This document shows positions 35,893 through 45,764 of a stretch of DNA of 64,000 bases, piece by piece. The stretch comes from Alcanivorax sp. REN37 (lineage in GTDB: Bacteria; Pseudomonadota; Gammaproteobacteria; Pseudomonadales; Alcanivoracaceae), in assembly GCF_041102775.1 (NCBI RefSeq), contig NZ_JBGCUO010000001.1, forward strand, positions 1,302,001 through 1,366,000, given 5' to 3'. Both the position numbers and the translations under genes were made by a program. The notes beneath the pieces are model-generated. The model made no database searches, was not told where the DNA came from, and saw only the letters and a list, made by a program, of their open reading frames with translations. Positions within the stretch are counted from its first letter, which is position 1. Each line of letters starts with the position of its first letter.

Positions 35893-37431
35893 ATGTCGCC
35901 CCCGTCGTCGTTGTCGCCGCCGGCCGCCGGTCGTACCGAGTGGTTGGGCCTGGCGGTGTTGGTGCTGCCCACCCTGTTGTTGTCGCTGGACCTGACGGTC
36001 CTGCATTTGGCCGTGCCGCATCTGGTGCGCGATTTGCACCCGAGCAGTAACCAACTGCTATGGATCCTCGATGTTTACGGTTTCATGGTGGCGGGCTTCC
36101 TGATCACCATGGGGGCGCTTGGCGACCGTTGGGGGCGCCGCCGGCTGTTGCTATGGGGCGCTGCCGCATTCGGCATCGCCTCGGTGCTGGCGGCGCTGTC
36201 CACCAGTGCCACCATGCTGATCATCACCCGCGCTTTGCTGGGCGTGGCGGGTGCCACGCTGATGCCGTCGACCTTGGCATTGATCCGCAACCTGTTTCAC
36301 CGCGACGACCAACGTACGGTGGCGATCAGCATCTGGACCACCGGTTTTCTGGTCGGCGGCGCCATTGGCCCGTTGGTGGGCGGCGTCATCCTTGAGTTTG
36401 CCCGCTGGCAGACGGTGTTCCTGCTGGGCGTGCCGGTGATGGGGCTGTTGTTGGTGGCGGGGCCGAAGCTGCTGCCGGAGTACCGTGACCCCGACGCCGG
36501 ACCGCTGGATCTGGCCAGCGCGGTACAGTGTGTGCTGGCACTGCTCGGCTGGACCTACGCGCTCAAGGAAGTGACGCGTTCCGGCTTTACCCTTGATGTG
36601 ATCGGCGCCTCCTTATTGGCGGCGGCGGCCACTTTAATTTTCGTACGCCGCCAACAGCGGCTGGCGCAGCCGATGTTCGATCTGGCGCTGCTCAGCCACG
36701 GCGGCTTCCGGGTGGCGGTGGGCGGCATGATGATTTCGCTGCTGGCGATGTCCGGTGCCTGGTTGTTGGTTTATCAATACCTGCAAGGTGTGCAGCAATT
36801 GTCGCCGCTGGAAGCCGGGGTGGTAATGCTGCCGGCGGCGGTGGCGCAGGTGCTGATCACCCAATTTGTGCCGGCCATGCAGCGCCGCATCCGCCACAGC
36901 GTGCTGGTCACGGTATCGATGCTGGTGGCGGCGCTGGGCTTTGTGCTGATGGCCGGCGTTGGTCACGGCGGCGGGATCGGTTTGTTGGTGGTGGGAGCGC
37001 TGCTGATGGGCAGTGGCCTGATGCCGATGATGATTCTCGCCACCGAGCAGGTGGTGACCTCGGTGCCGCCGGAAAAAGCCGGCGTCGCCTCAGCCACCTC
37101 GGAAACGGCGGTGGAGCTGGGCATGGCGCTGGGCATCGCGGTGATGGGCAGCCTCGGCGCGCGCCTGTATCGCGATGAACTCACCGCAGCGCTGTCGTCG
37201 GTGTTGCCGGAGACGTTGTTGGCGCAGGCTGGTGAAACCCTCAGCGCCGCGCTGGAACTGGCGCCGCAGACCGCTGAGCCAGAGTTGGTAGTGGCTGCGG
37301 CAGAGGCGGCCTTCAGCCATGCACTGGCGCTCAATGCGCTGTGGGGAGCAGCACTGGTGGTGGTGGTGGCGCTGTGGTTGGGGCGGCATCACTGGCGGGC
37401 CGAAAAAGCCGCTGGCGCCAGTGTCAAATAG
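35893..37431 (+). CDS. DHA2-family MFS drug efflux transporter
   Basis: A 512-residue 14-helix transporter like SmvA/QacA. It shows the DHA2 motifs L-D-L-T-V-L-H-L-A-V-P in helix 1, G-A-L-G-D-R-W-G-R-R-R in loop 2-3, and T-L-M-P-S-T-L-A-L-I-R-N-L-F. It likely exports cationic biocides or dyes by proton antiport. No TetR-type repressor is adjacent. Confidence 0.88.
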   Translation: MSPPSSLSPPAAGRTEWLGLAVLVLPTLLLSLDLTVLHLAVPHLVRDLHPSSNQLLWILDVYGFMVAGFLITMGALGDRWGRRRLLLWGAAAFGIASVLAALSTSATMLIITRALLGVAGATLMPSTLALIRNLFHRDDQRTVAISIWTTGFLVGGAIGPLVGGVILEFARWQTVFLLGVPVMGLLLVAGPKLLPEYRDPDAGPLDLASAVQCVLALLGWTYALKEVTRSGFTLDVIGASLLAAAATLIFVRRQQRLAQPMFDLALLSHGGFRVAVGGMMISLLAMSGAWLLVYQYLQGVQQLSPLEAGVVMLPAAVAQVLITQFVPAMQRRIRHSVLVTVSMLVAALGFVLMAGVGHGGGIGLLVVGALLMGSGLMPMMILATEQVVTSVPPEKAGVASATSETAVELGMALGIAVMGSLGARLYRDELTAALSSVLPETLLAQAGETLSAALELAPQTAEPELVVAAAEAAFSHALALNALWGAALVVVVALWLGRHHWRAEKAAGASVK

Positions 37432-37656
37432 AATATGTGCGTCTATATTTATTTGATTTGGGAATAAGTGGCGGTTGTTTTTTATATTTAAGTAGTTGAT
37501 TTATATAAAAATAGAGAAAAGTCTGCGTTTTTTTTGGTTCCATCGTGCGGGGCGGCCCAGCGGCCGCCCCTATACGCTGAAAAGCCTTTGGTTATTATCC
37601 AAACCCGGCTTTTTCCCGGGCCTTCCGGGCCCGCTTTGACGCGTAGATGGAACCTT
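37432..37656. other. AT-rich intergenic island before cysD
   Basis: The first 110 bases are strikingly AT-rich (runs such as TTTATATTTAAGTAG and ATATAAAAATAGAG) against a GC-rich background. Two GC-rich hairpin-forming stretches follow, near 37549-37571 and 37613-37633. This is the expected place for sulfur-responsive control of cysDN, for example CysB, which favours AT-rich DNA. No exact operator is assigned. Confidence 0.45.
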
Positions 37657-38571
37657 ATGGTGCTCCCCCAAGACCGCATGACCCACCTCCAAGCATTGGA
37701 GGCCGAATCCATTCACATCATCCGTGAGGTGGCCGCCGAGTTCGACCGCCCGGTGATGCTGTACTCCATTGGTAAAGACTCCTCGGTGATGCTGCATCTG
37801 GCGCGCAAAGCGTTTGCGCCGGGCAAGCCGCCGTTCCCGCTGCTGCATGTGGACACCACCTGGAAATTCCGCCAGATGATCGAATTCCGTGACCGTATGG
37901 CGGCGGAGGCGGGCATGGAGCTGCTGGTGCACAGCAACCCGGAAGGCGTGGCAGCGGGGATCAACCCGTTCGACCACGGTAGTGCCAAGTACACCGACGT
38001 GATGAAGACCCAAGCACTGAAGCAGGCGCTTAGCGAATACGGCTTCGACGCGGCGTTCGGCGGTGCCCGCCGTGACGAAGAAAAGTCGCGTGCTAAAGAG
38101 CGGGTGTATTCGTTCCGCGACCGTTTTCACCGCTGGGATCCGAAGAACCAGCGTCCGGAACTGTGGAACCTGTACAACAGCCGCATCAACAAGGGCGAGT
38201 CGATCCGTGTGTTCCCGCTGTCCAACTGGACCGAGTTGGATATTTGGCAATACATCTATCTGGAAGGCATCGACATCGTGCCGCTGTACCTGTCCGAGCA
38301 GCGCCCGGTGGTGGAGCGCGACGGCATGCTGATCATGGTCGATGACGAACGCCTGCCGCTGCGTGAAGGCGAGGTGCCGATGCAAAAGAGCGTGCGCTTC
38401 CGCACCCTTGGCTGCTACCCGTTGACCGGCGCGGTGGAATCGGAAGCCACTACTTTGCCGGACATCATCCAGGAAATGTTGGTCGCGCGAACGTCGGAAC
38501 GCTCCGGCCGTGCCATCGACCACGATGAAGCCGGCTCCATGGAAAAGAAAAAGCGCGAAGGCTACTTCTGA
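37657..38571 (+). CDS. cysD: Sulfate adenylyltransferase subunit 2
   Basis: A 304-residue ATP sulfurylase small subunit that makes APS from sulfate and ATP with CysN. It is nearly colinear with E. coli Cys[15 protein letters not shown], the PP-loop [32 protein letters not shown], and terminal [12 protein letters not shown]. The ATG at 37657 gives the usual length and N-terminal M-T-H-L-Q-A-L-E region; the next ATG at 37678 is possible. It is first gene of cysDN. Confidence 0.95.
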   Translation: MVLPQDRMTHLQALEAESIHIIREVAAEFDRPVMLYSIGKDSSVMLHLARKAFAPGKPPFPLLHVDTTWKFRQMIEFRDRMAAEAGMELLVHSNPEGVAAGINPFDHGSAKYTDVMKTQALKQALSEYGFDAAFGGARRDEEKSRAKERVYSFRDRFHRWDPKNQRPELWNLYNSRINKGESIRVFPLSNWTELDIWQYIYLEGIDIVPLYLSEQRPVVERDGMLIMVDDERLPLREGEVPMQKSVRFRTLGCYPLTGAVESEATTLPDIIQEMLVARTSERSGRAIDHDEAGSMEKKKREGYF

Positions 38572-38646
38572 CGTCCAGCGGTCTGCCGCCCCCTTGTTTG
38601 AGTATCACCGCCGCCGGCTGCGGCGGTTGCCAGGAGCACCACCTGC

Positions 38647-40311
38647 ATGGCCTACCAAGCCCCCCAAATCGACAACATCGAAGACTACCTGCGTCAGCAC
38701 GAGAACAAGGAACTGCTGCGCTTCATTACCTGCGGCAGCGTGGACGACGGCAAGTCGACGCTGATTGGCCGGCTGCTGCACGACAGCAAGGTGGTGTTCG
38801 AAGATCAGTTGGCCGCCATCACCCGCGATAGCCAACGCCACGGCACCACCGGCGAAGAGGTGGATTTGGCGCTGCTAGTGGATGGCCTGCAATCCGAGCG
38901 TGAGCAGGGCATCACCATCGACGTGGCCTACCGTTTCTTTGCCACCGACCAGCGTAAATACATCATTGCCGATACCCCCGGCCATGAGCAGTACACCCGT
39001 AACATGGCCACCGGTGCCTCCACTGCCGATGCCGCCATCCTGCTGATCGACGCCCGCCATGGCATGCAGGTGCAGACCCGGCGCCACTCGTTCATTTGTG
39101 CGCTGCTCGGTATCCGGCATTTCATCATCGCCATCAACAAGATGGACTTGGTGGACTACGACCAGGCGCGCTTTGACGCCATTCGCGCCGAGTACGCCGC
39201 GTTTGTGGCGCCGCTCGGAGTGGCCAACATCCACTATGTACCGCTGTCCGCGTTGGCCGGCGAGAACGTTGTCCAACGCAGCACTCGTATGCCTTGGCAT
39301 ACCGGCCCGGCATTGCTGGAGATCCTTGACCACCTGCCGCTAAGCGATACCGATGCGCTGGAAGAGCTGCGGTTCCCGGTGCAATACGTCAACCGGCCGC
39401 ACCTGGATTTCCGTGGCTATTGCGGCACCGTGGCAGCCGGCACTGTGGCGCCAGGCGATGAGATCAAGGTGTTGCCATCAGGCCAACGTTCGCGCGTGCG
39501 CAGCATTGTCACTTGGGATGGTGAGCAGCCGCAGGCACGGGCCGGGCAGGCGGTAACGCTGACGCTGCAGGATGAAATCGACATCTCCCGCGGGGACATG
39601 ATCATCAGCGCACAGTCGGCAGCATCAACCGGTCACAATTTCATGGTTAATTTGGTGTGGATGCATGAAGCGCCGCTGAAACTGGGTAAAGTCTATGACT
39701 TCAAACTGGGCGCCACCTCTGGCAGCGCGCTGGTCAGCGAGGTCCTTTACCAGGTCGATGTGAACACGCTGGCGCACCAACCGGCGGACAGCTTGCCGTT
39801 GAACGGCATCGGTCTGGTGCGGTTGCAGCTCACCAGCCCGGTGGTGTGCGACCGCTATCGAGATTGCCGCGCCACCGGCAGTCTGATCCTGATTGACCGG
39901 CTCAGTAATGCCACCGTGGCGGCCGGCATGATCGATGGACCGGATGATGAAGCGGCGGCCAGTAGCAGTGCTGAACCAGTGACTGCGCAGGAACGCAGCC
40001 GCCGTCTGGGCCAGCAACCAGCCAGCGTCCATGTGCAGGGAGTACAGGCGTCGGCGCTGGCGCAGCAACTGGAGCGGGCCCTGTTTGATGCCGGGGCCTA
40101 TCCGTACTTTGCTGACGCCGAGACCGCCGCCGAGCGCAGTGCCTTGAGCCGTGCAGGTGTGCTGGTGGTACATGCGACCACCACCTCGGCACCGGCCATA
40201 TTGGAGATCTGCTTGCATGGCGACACTGTGGTTACGGCCGCATTGGACTCACCCGACAACGCCATATCGCAAATTTTGCAACAGCTTCACCAGCACCAGT
40301 TGCTCGGCTGA
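38647..40311 (+). CDS. cysN: Sulfate adenylyltransferase subunit 1 with degenerate APS-kinase tail
   Basis: A 554-residue GTPase subunit of ATP sulfurylase. The EF-Tu-like G domain has G-S-V-D-D-G-K-S-T (G1), D-T-P-G-H (G3) and N-K-M-D (G4), followed by two beta-barrel domains ending [11 protein letters not shown]. The protein is about 80 residues longer than stand-alone CysN. From about residue 450 the tail follows the start of CysC in CysNC fusions: [13 protein letters not shown], then [15 protein letters not shown]. But the kinase P-loop (G-L-S-G-A/S-G-K-S-T) is gone, replaced by G-V-Q-A-S, and the domain is about half normal size. It is therefore predicted not to phosphorylate APS. Confidence 0.9.
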   Translation: MAYQAPQIDNIEDYLRQHENKELLRFITCGSVDDGKSTLIGRLLHDSKVVFEDQLAAITRDSQRHGTTGEEVDLALLVDGLQSEREQGITIDVAYRFFATDQRKYIIADTPGHEQYTRNMATGASTADAAILLIDARHGMQVQTRRHSFICALLGIRHFIIAINKMDLVDYDQARFDAIRAEYAAFVAPLGVANIHYVPLSALAGENVVQRSTRMPWHTGPALLEILDHLPLSDTDALEELRFPVQYVNRPHLDFRGYCGTVAAGTVAPGDEIKVLPSGQRSRVRSIVTWDGEQPQARAGQAVTLTLQDEIDISRGDMIISAQSAASTGHNFMVNLVWMHEAPLKLGKVYDFKLGATSGSALVSEVLYQVDVNTLAHQPADSLPLNGIGLVRLQLTSPVVCDRYRDCRATGSLILIDRLSNATVAAGMIDGPDDEAAASSSAEPVTAQERSRRLGQQPASVHVQGVQASALAQQLERALFDAGAYPYFADAETAAERSALSRAGVLVVHATTTSAPAILEICLHGDTVVTAALDSPDNAISQILQQLHQHQLLG

Positions 40312-40554
40312 AGCGCAGCAATGGCGTCGCCCGCAAGGGTGGGCGACGTCAAATCCTGTCTGCTTCAAGGGCGGTGTCGGCCGTTCTTCTTATGGTCCGT
40401 TCATATTCCGGGCGTATCATGCTGTGCTCTGCCCGGAGTGCGGTGACAAAGACGTCAGCCGATCGAGGGGGCGCCACTTTGCGTTGGCGCCATGTCCCCT
40501 CACTCCCCGGGCCGGTTGGGTTGCGGCTTTTGCAGGGTTGCGAGGGGATAGCTG

Positions 40555-42483
40555 ATGGAGCAGTTCGAACAGTATCACCGCTGGTTGCTGGACCTCTCAC
40601 GAGGCACTAAGCGGCGGATCCTGATCGCAGGCGACGTGCTCGGCCTGATGCTGGTGTTCTTCCTGGCCTATGCGGTGCGCACCGGTGCACTGTGGCCGAC
40701 TATTTCACCCTGGTGGTTGTTGCTGCTGGCACCGTTGCTGACGATGCCGGCGCTGCGCCTGATGGGCTTCTACCAAGGCATGGTGCGTTACTCCGGCCGT
40801 GATTCGGTGGTGCTGTCGCTGCTGGCAATGACGCTCGGCACCGCGCTGATGGCCGGTGTGATGGCGTTCATGGGCTGGAAGGGCGTGCCGCGCTCGGTGC
40901 TATTCATCTATTGGGCGCTGGGCTTGCTGTATCTCACCGGCAGCCGCTTGGCACTGCGTGGTTACCTCAATTGGGCCATCCATGGCCGCCGTCCGCTCAC
41001 CGCAGTAGCGATCTATGGTGCCGGCTATTCTGGCATCGAGCTGATGACCGCGCTGAAGCGCGGCTACAAATTCGACCCGGTGGTGTTTGTCGACGACCGC
41101 AGCTCTTTGCACGGCTCACGCATCGAAGGCGTGCCGGTGTTGAGCCCGCAGGCCCTGTCGAGCTGGGTAGAGCGCGGTCGCGTGCGCACGGTGCTGCTGG
41201 CGATGCCCTCGGCCACCCGCGCGCAGCGGCTGCGTATCATCTCCTTCTTAGAAACGCTGCCGGTCACCGTGAAGTCGGTGCCGGCGCTGGGCGACATTGT
41301 GGCCGGGGTCGCGCGCATCGAGCAGGTGCAGGATGTGGCGATCGAAGACTTGCTCGGTCGTGATCCGGTGCCGCCTCGCGCAGAGCTACTGACCACCTGC
41401 ATCACCGGCAAGAATGTGTTGGTTACCGGCGCTGGGGGTTCCATTGGCAGCGAGCTGTGCCGCCAGATCATGCAGTGCAATCCGCGCCGGCTGGTGTTGG
41501 TGGAACACAGCGAGTTCGGCCTCTATAGCATGGAGCAGGAGCTGCGCCAGATGCTCGGCGGTCGTCGCATTGAGATCGTGCCGATTCTCGGTTCGGTGGT
41601 GAACCGGGGGCTGCTGGTGGACGTTTGCCGCCAATACCGTATCCATACCCTCTATCACGCTGCGGCCTACAAGCACGTGCCGATTGTGGAGCACAACCCA
41701 TCCGCCGGTGTGCGCAACAATATCCTTGGCACTTACACCGCTGCCGAAGCGGCGGACGTCGCCGGTGTCGAGCGTTTCATTCTGATTTCCACCGACAAAG
41801 CAGTGCGTCCCACCAACGTGATGGGCGCCACCAAGCGCTTCTCTGAACTGATACTGCAGGCGATGGCGGCGCGTGGTTCGGAAACGGTGTTCTCGATGGT
41901 GCGCTTTGGCAACGTGCTGGGTTCGTCCGGCTCGGTGGTGCCGCTGTTCCGCAAGCAGATCGATAAGGGTGGGCCGGTGACCGTGACCCACGCTGATGTG
42001 ACGCGCTATTTCATGACCATCCCGGAAGCCTCGCAGCTGGTGATCCAGGCCGGGGCCATGGCCCGTGGCGGTGAAGTGTTTGTGCTCGACATGGGTGAGC
42101 CGGTGCGCATCTATGATCTGGCCTGCACCATGATTCGTCTGATGGGCCGCCGGGTGAAAGATGAGCGTTGCCCGGAAGGCGATATCGAAATCAAGGTCAC
42201 CGGCCTGCGCCCCGGCGAGAAGCTGTACGAGGAGCTGCTGTTCAACGATGACGGGGTCGGCACTGATCACCCGATGATCATGCAGGCCCGCGAAGAGCAC
42301 TTCTCCTGGGAACAAATCAGTGCGGCGCTGGACGAGTTCCGCGTGGCGTTGGACCACAATGATACGGTTGCCATGCGCGCCTTGCTGCGCCGCTTTGTGG
42401 CGGGCTATGTGCCTGGCGCGAGTGGCGAACCTATGCCGCAGCACAAGGAAGGCAGTAGCCTCGACGGCGCCGTGCTGCACTGA
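40555..42483 (+). CDS. Membrane-bound nucleotide-sugar 4,6-dehydratase, WbpM/CapD/PglF type
   Basis: A 642-residue polysaccharide biosynthesis protein. The N-terminal quarter has about four membrane helices. A first Rossmann region has I-Y-G-A-G-Y-S-G-I-E-L, and the catalytic dehydratase has V-T-G-A-G-G-S-I-G-S-E-L, the D/S-T-D-K-A-V-R-P-T-N-V-M-G-A-T-K active site (Lys replacing Tyr as in WbpM relatives), and G-L-R-P-G-E-K-L-Y-E-E-L-L. It converts UDP-GlcNAc to the 4-keto-6-deoxy sugar for O-antigen or glycan synthesis. Its nearness to the aspartate aminotransferase and uvrB genes recalls Pseudomonas gene order. Confidence 0.9.
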   Translation: MEQFEQYHRWLLDLSRGTKRRILIAGDVLGLMLVFFLAYAVRTGALWPTISPWWLLLLAPLLTMPALRLMGFYQGMVRYSGRDSVVLSLLAMTLGTALMAGVMAFMGWKGVPRSVLFIYWALGLLYLTGSRLALRGYLNWAIHGRRPLTAVAIYGAGYSGIELMTALKRGYKFDPVVFVDDRSSLHGSRIEGVPVLSPQALSSWVERGRVRTVLLAMPSATRAQRLRIISFLETLPVTVKSVPALGDIVAGVARIEQVQDVAIEDLLGRDPVPPRAELLTTCITGKNVLVTGAGGSIGSELCRQIMQCNPRRLVLVEHSEFGLYSMEQELRQMLGGRRIEIVPILGSVVNRGLLVDVCRQYRIHTLYHAAAYKHVPIVEHNPSAGVRNNILGTYTAAEAADVAGVERFILISTDKAVRPTNVMGATKRFSELILQAMAARGSETVFSMVRFGNVLGSSGSVVPLFRKQIDKGGPVTVTHADVTRYFMTIPEASQLVIQAGAMARGGEVFVLDMGEPVRIYDLACTMIRLMGRRVKDERCPEGDIEIKVTGLRPGEKLYEELLFNDDGVGTDHPMIMQAREEHFSWEQISAALDEFRVALDHNDTVAMRALLRRFVAGYVPGASGEPMPQHKEGSSLDGAVLH

Positions 42484-42511
42484 TAAAACAGGGCTCCTTC
42501 GAGGTTTATGC

Positions 42512-42535
42512 AAAAGCGCCTGCGGGCGCTTTTTT
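42512..42535 (+). terminator. Rho-independent terminator
   Basis: AAAGCGCC, loop around TGCG, GGCGCTTT followed by TTT. It lies 29 bases after the WbpM-like stop and immediately before the methyltransferase gene. Confidence 0.85.
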
Positions 42536-42551
42536 GCGTTTGGGAGTTCCG

Positions 42552-43217
42552 ATGAGCGACACCGACCACGCACATATCGCTGCTTTGGCGGCGCAGTTGC
42601 AGCATCCGCGCGGCGACCACGGCCGCAAGATCGGCGACATGATGCACGCTAGCAATCTGGGCATGACGCGCGCATGTTTCGACGCCTTGGCGCTGTCGGG
42701 CCCGGCGCGGCTGCTGGAAATTGGCCACGGCAACGGCGCCCATGTATCGGCATTGTTGGCGACCGTGGCGGGGCTGCATTACCACGGGTTGGACGTTTCC
42801 GAGCTGATGCACGACGAAGCGCGCCAGCACAATGCGGCGGCGGTGGCCGCCGGCCAGGCCCAGTTCACGCTGCAGCACGGGGACTGGCCGTTTGAGGCGC
42901 CGCAGTTCGACGCCATCATGGCGGTCAATGTGCTGTATTTTATCCAACCCCCCGAGCCGTGGCTGGCCGCGCTGAAACGCTGTTTGGTGCCCGGCGGTCG
43001 GTTGGCGCTGGCAGTGGGGTCGGCGGCGTTTATGCAGAACCTGCCCTTCACCGCCCACGGCTTCCGTCTGTATGAAGGCGAGCAAGTGGCCGACCTGTTG
43101 TCGCAGGTTGGACTGCGGGAGGTTGAGAGCCGTCGCCATCGCGAGTGGGTGCCGAGTAAGGTCGACCCGGGCGGTCAGTTAGAGCGCACCTTCGATGTGG
43201 TGGTGGGGCGTCTCTAA
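42552..43217 (+). CDS. Class I SAM-dependent methyltransferase
   Basis: A 221-residue methyltransferase. The SAM site is L-L-E-I-G-H-G-N-G-A-H-V, followed by Y-H-G-L-D-V-S, D-A-I-M-A-V-N-V-L-Y-F-I, and C-L-V-P-G-G-R-L-A-L-A-V-G. These are the usual motifs I to III of ubiquinone/menaquinone-type small-molecule methyltransferases. GGGAG precedes the ATG. The substrate is unknown, and the terminator upstream makes it a separate unit from the dehydratase. Confidence 0.8.
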   Translation: MSDTDHAHIAALAAQLQHPRGDHGRKIGDMMHASNLGMTRACFDALALSGPARLLEIGHGNGAHVSALLATVAGLHYHGLDVSELMHDEARQHNAAAVAAGQAQFTLQHGDWPFEAPQFDAIMAVNVLYFIQPPEPWLAALKRCLVPGGRLALAVGSAAFMQNLPFTAHGFRLYEGEQVADLLSQVGLREVESRRHREWVPSKVDPGGQLERTFDVVVGRL

Positions 43218-43227
43218 GCGTCCGCGC

Positions 43228-43422
43228 TCAACGTCGCCGGCGTGGCGGGCGCGGTTGTGCCATACGCTCAATGCGGGCCTGGATCGAATATTTCAGCACT
43301 TGCCGGTAGGGCGCTTCGGTGCCGCAACGCTGGCAGTGGATCAGGCTGTCGTCGTCCAGCTGCCACGGATAATCCAAATCACGGCTTTCGCAGTGGGGGC
43401 ACAGCAGTGGCATTTTCGGCAT
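43228..43422 (-). CDS. Small zinc-ribbon protein
   Basis: A 64-residue protein with two Cys pairs, C-P-H-C and C-Q-R-C-G, spaced as a zinc ribbon, and an Arg-rich end. The ATG at 43422 has GGAG five bases upstream. The function is unknown; it is convergent with the methyltransferase gene. Confidence 0.65.
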   Translation of the reverse strand: MPKMPLLCPHCESRDLDYPWQLDDDSLIHCQRCGTEAPYRQVLKYSIQARIERMAQPRPPRRRR

Positions 43423-43895
43423 CCGCGCTCCGGTTACGTGGTAGGGAAGCGTCGATGATCGCCGACCGCGCGAACCGTTGCGGTAAAAAAGATGCCACCG
43501 ACTAACAGCGCCAGCGTTTTAGGCAGGGCTGGCGCGTTTGGGCAATGCGTCTTGTGGTGGGCCTTGGCGGGCAGGCGGCGGCGCTGGCGCGGGGTAGGGC
43601 GGGCAGCAGTGGCCGAGGCCGGTGCGGTGAGGCGGTGTCGGGCAACCGGAGTGGGCCGCGAAGGGATTGCACCGAGCAGGCGCGGTCGGCGTGGCTGCGC
43701 ACCGTGGCCCATGCATGTCGCCAGCATCCACAGCGGGAAACCTTGGTGACGAGGTGGATCCAGTGCAGCAGAGGCGGAGGTCTACCCGCATGTGGCGACA
43801 GTTTCGCCCTACCACGCGGGTCATGCTGACCAGCCCGGCAAAGTTGCCGCATAGCGGGATGGTACTGCAAAGCCAGCAGCGTCCACCGTCGCAGT
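43423..43895. other. Intergenic region without recognisable gene
   Basis: About 470 GC-rich bases between the zinc-ribbon gene and the end of queH, both on the minus strand. Several long frames exist on both strands, but all have Arg/Ala/Pro-rich non-protein composition and no ribosome sites. I see nothing I can support here. Confidence 0.45.
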
Positions 43896-44558
43896 TCAGC
43901 TCCGAGCGGTTCCGTCGTCGTCCATGCCGTAATACTGCACACCGATCTTGATCCGCTCCCGGCCTTGGGCGCGGCGGTGGCGGTTGGTGTCACGCAATGA
44001 GTAAACGCAGCCGCAATACTCCTGCTGGTAAAACTGCTCGCGTTTACTGATTTCGATCATGCGGCTGGCGCCGCCCTGTTTGCGCCAGTTGTAATCCCAA
44101 TACACCAACTCCGGATAGGGCGCTGCCGCCCGGTGGCCGCAGTCGTTAATCTGCGCCATGTTCTTCCAGCGGGAAATCCCCAGCGAACTGCTGATGACCT
44201 TGAAGCCATGTTCATAGGCGTACAACGCGGTGCGCTCAAAACGCATGTCAAAGCACATGGTGCAACGGATGCCGCGTTCGGGCTCGTTCTCCATGCCCCG
44301 GGCGCGCTCGAACCAGTTGTCGGTGTCGTAGTCGGCGTCAATGAATTCGATACCGTGCTGCTCGGCAAAGCGAATGTTCTCATCCTTGCGCAGCAGGTAC
44401 TCCTTCACCGGGTGGATATTGGGGTTGTAGAAGAAAATGCTGTAATCGATGCCAGACGCGGTGAGCGCTTCCATTACTTCGCCGGAGCAGGGGGCGCAGC
44501 AGGAATGCAGCAGCAGGCGGTCATGGCCTTGGGGGAGGCTCAGGGCATCACGTTCCAT
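43896..44558 (-). CDS. queH: Epoxyqueuosine reductase QueH
   Basis: A 220-residue QueH (former DUF208) enzyme that performs the last step of queuosine synthesis on tRNA, reducing epoxyqueuosine. Key motifs are [11 protein letters not shown] (Cys20, Cys21, Cys24), [19 protein letters not shown], and [17 protein letters not shown]. The cysteines hold the iron-sulfur cluster and an adjacent metal. It is the non-homologous alternative to QueG. A single gene. Confidence 0.93.
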   Translation of the reverse strand: MERDALSLPQGHDRLLLHSCCAPCSGEVMEALTASGIDYSIFFYNPNIHPVKEYLLRKDENIRFAEQHGIEFIDADYDTDNWFERARGMENEPERGIRCTMCFDMRFERTALYAYEHGFKVISSSLGISRWKNMAQINDCGHRAAAPYPELVYWDYNWRKQGGASRMIEISKREQFYQQEYCGCVYSLRDTNRHRRAQGRERIKIGVQYYGMDDDGTARS

Positions 44559-44940
44559 GTTCGCCTCCGGCGCAGGTTCAGGACGAACGCCAGTGTAACC
44601 ATCACTCCGCTGCAGGTGCAGTTTAGTGCCTAAAAAAGCGTCCGATTTCTGCCAGGCAACGCCGGCGACTGAGCGGAGTGCCGCTGTAAGTGGTAGGCAG
44701 CGAACCGCTTTAGGGCCGTTGTTCCAGCACCTACATGGCTGCGAGGCAGGTTCAGCGGCGGCATTTGCTCCGTTTCGATGGCATTGCTGCGCACGGGCGG
44801 CACAAAAAAATAAGCTGAATTCGCTAAAAAGTAAGACAAATCCGGTTCTCGTTCGTCTCTATAGGACAGGCGTGGTTTTCTCCGCCGCTTTGCGGCCGGT
44901 CAGAAGTCACGGTTTGATCCACTCAACAGGACTAGCGAGC
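44559..44940. other. Intergenic region before heme oxygenase
   Basis: About 380 bases between divergent queH and the heme oxygenase gene. The half nearest the heme oxygenase (from about 44805) is AT-rich (runs of A, CTAAAAAGTAAGAC) and likely carries its promoter. No Fur-box match as good as the one at 45725 was found. Confidence 0.4.
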
Positions 44941-45549
44941 ATGTCGAACACCCCTCTCTCCGAATTCTTCAAAGACGGCACCCGCGCGCAACACGAGCTG
45001 CTGGACACGCGCATCATGGCGCTGTCCCCGTTTGCAGACCGTGAGCGCTATGCACTGTTCGTGCGTACCCAGGCGCGCCTGCAGCGGGTGGCGTCGCCGC
45101 TGTTTCAATCCGAGCAGCTGGGCCAATGGCTGCCGGACCTTGCCGGTCGTGACCGGCTGGCTGCGGTGCTGGCCGACTGTGCCGACCTTGGGGTGACCGC
45201 GGAGGCGTTGGAGGAAGACCGCCTCGCCACTGCTGGCGTCAGTGTCAGCGACGATTACGCTGCGCTCGGCTGGCTCTACACCGTGGAAGGCTCCAATCTC
45301 GGTGCCGCGTTCTTGCTCAAACATGCCAAGAGCCAACTGGAGTTGTCCGAGACCTTCGGGGCTCGCCATCTGGCTGGCCACGATGACGGTCGCGGCCTGC
45401 ACTGGCGCCGTTTCAAAGACACCATGGATGGTCTGGAGCTGAGCGCAGAACAGCGTCAGCGAGCGCTGCAAGGCGCACTGGATGCCTTCATGCTCGCCCG
45501 TGAAGGGGTTGAGGCGCTGCTGGCCGGCGTGGCAGCCGAGGCAGTCTGA
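44941..45549 (+). CDS. Biliverdin-producing heme oxygenase
   Basis: A 202-residue heme oxygenase of the bacterial HemO/PigA-like group, which opens heme to biliverdin, CO and iron. Seen segments are L-S-E-F-F-K-D-G-T-R-A-Q-H-E-L-L-D with the proximal His in R-A-Q-H, F-V-R-T-Q-A-R-L-Q-R-V, and L-G-W-L-Y-T-V-E-G-S-N-L-G-A-A-F-L-L-K. The last is the distal helix with the flexible glycine. AGGA lies ten bases before the ATG. The next genes are a heme ABC importer, so this enzyme releases iron from imported heme. Confidence 0.88.
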   Translation: MSNTPLSEFFKDGTRAQHELLDTRIMALSPFADRERYALFVRTQARLQRVASPLFQSEQLGQWLPDLAGRDRLAAVLADCADLGVTAEALEEDRLATAGVSVSDDYAALGWLYTVEGSNLGAAFLLKHAKSQLELSETFGARHLAGHDDGRGLHWRRFKDTMDGLELSAEQRQRALQGALDAFMLAREGVEALLAGVAAEAV

Positions 45550-45724
45550 GTTTTGCCCTGCGGCGCCGGCTGACCAGTGTGCGCAGGGTGCTGGTTTTGG
45601 CGGCGTGTGTGGTAGCCAGCGTAGGTCCAAGCACACCCGGCGGGGCGCTTCCGCGCCGCCAATCTCATCCTTTCGAGATCGTCGCCAGCGGCTGCAAAGT
45701 GCAGGCGACGTCGATTTAATAATC

Positions 45725-45743
45725 GCTAATGGTTATCATTACT
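45725..45743. promoter_or_regulatory. Fur box before hmuTUV
   Basis: GCTAATGGTTATCATTACT matches 14 of 19 positions of the Fur consensus GATAATGATAATCATTATC. It lies 22 bases before the hmuT ATG, inside or just after the promoter, so iron-loaded Fur would block expression. Confidence 0.75.
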
Positions 45744-45764
45744 GTTTTTAAACCCTGACTGGTG

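Noticed and set aside
40325..40350. Hairpin CGTCGCCC/GGGCGACG after cysN as a terminator
   Set aside because: The stem is good but no T tract follows on either strand, so I leave it uncalled.
43502..43993. Long minus-strand frame overlapping the end of queH
   Set aside because: It overlaps a well-supported gene, and its composition is typical of a GC-rich shadow frame.
44626..44940. N-terminal extension of the heme oxygenase frame
   Set aside because: The extension is rich in Cys/Arg/Ala with no signal or domain. The ATG at 44941 begins the conserved fold and has AGGA upstream.
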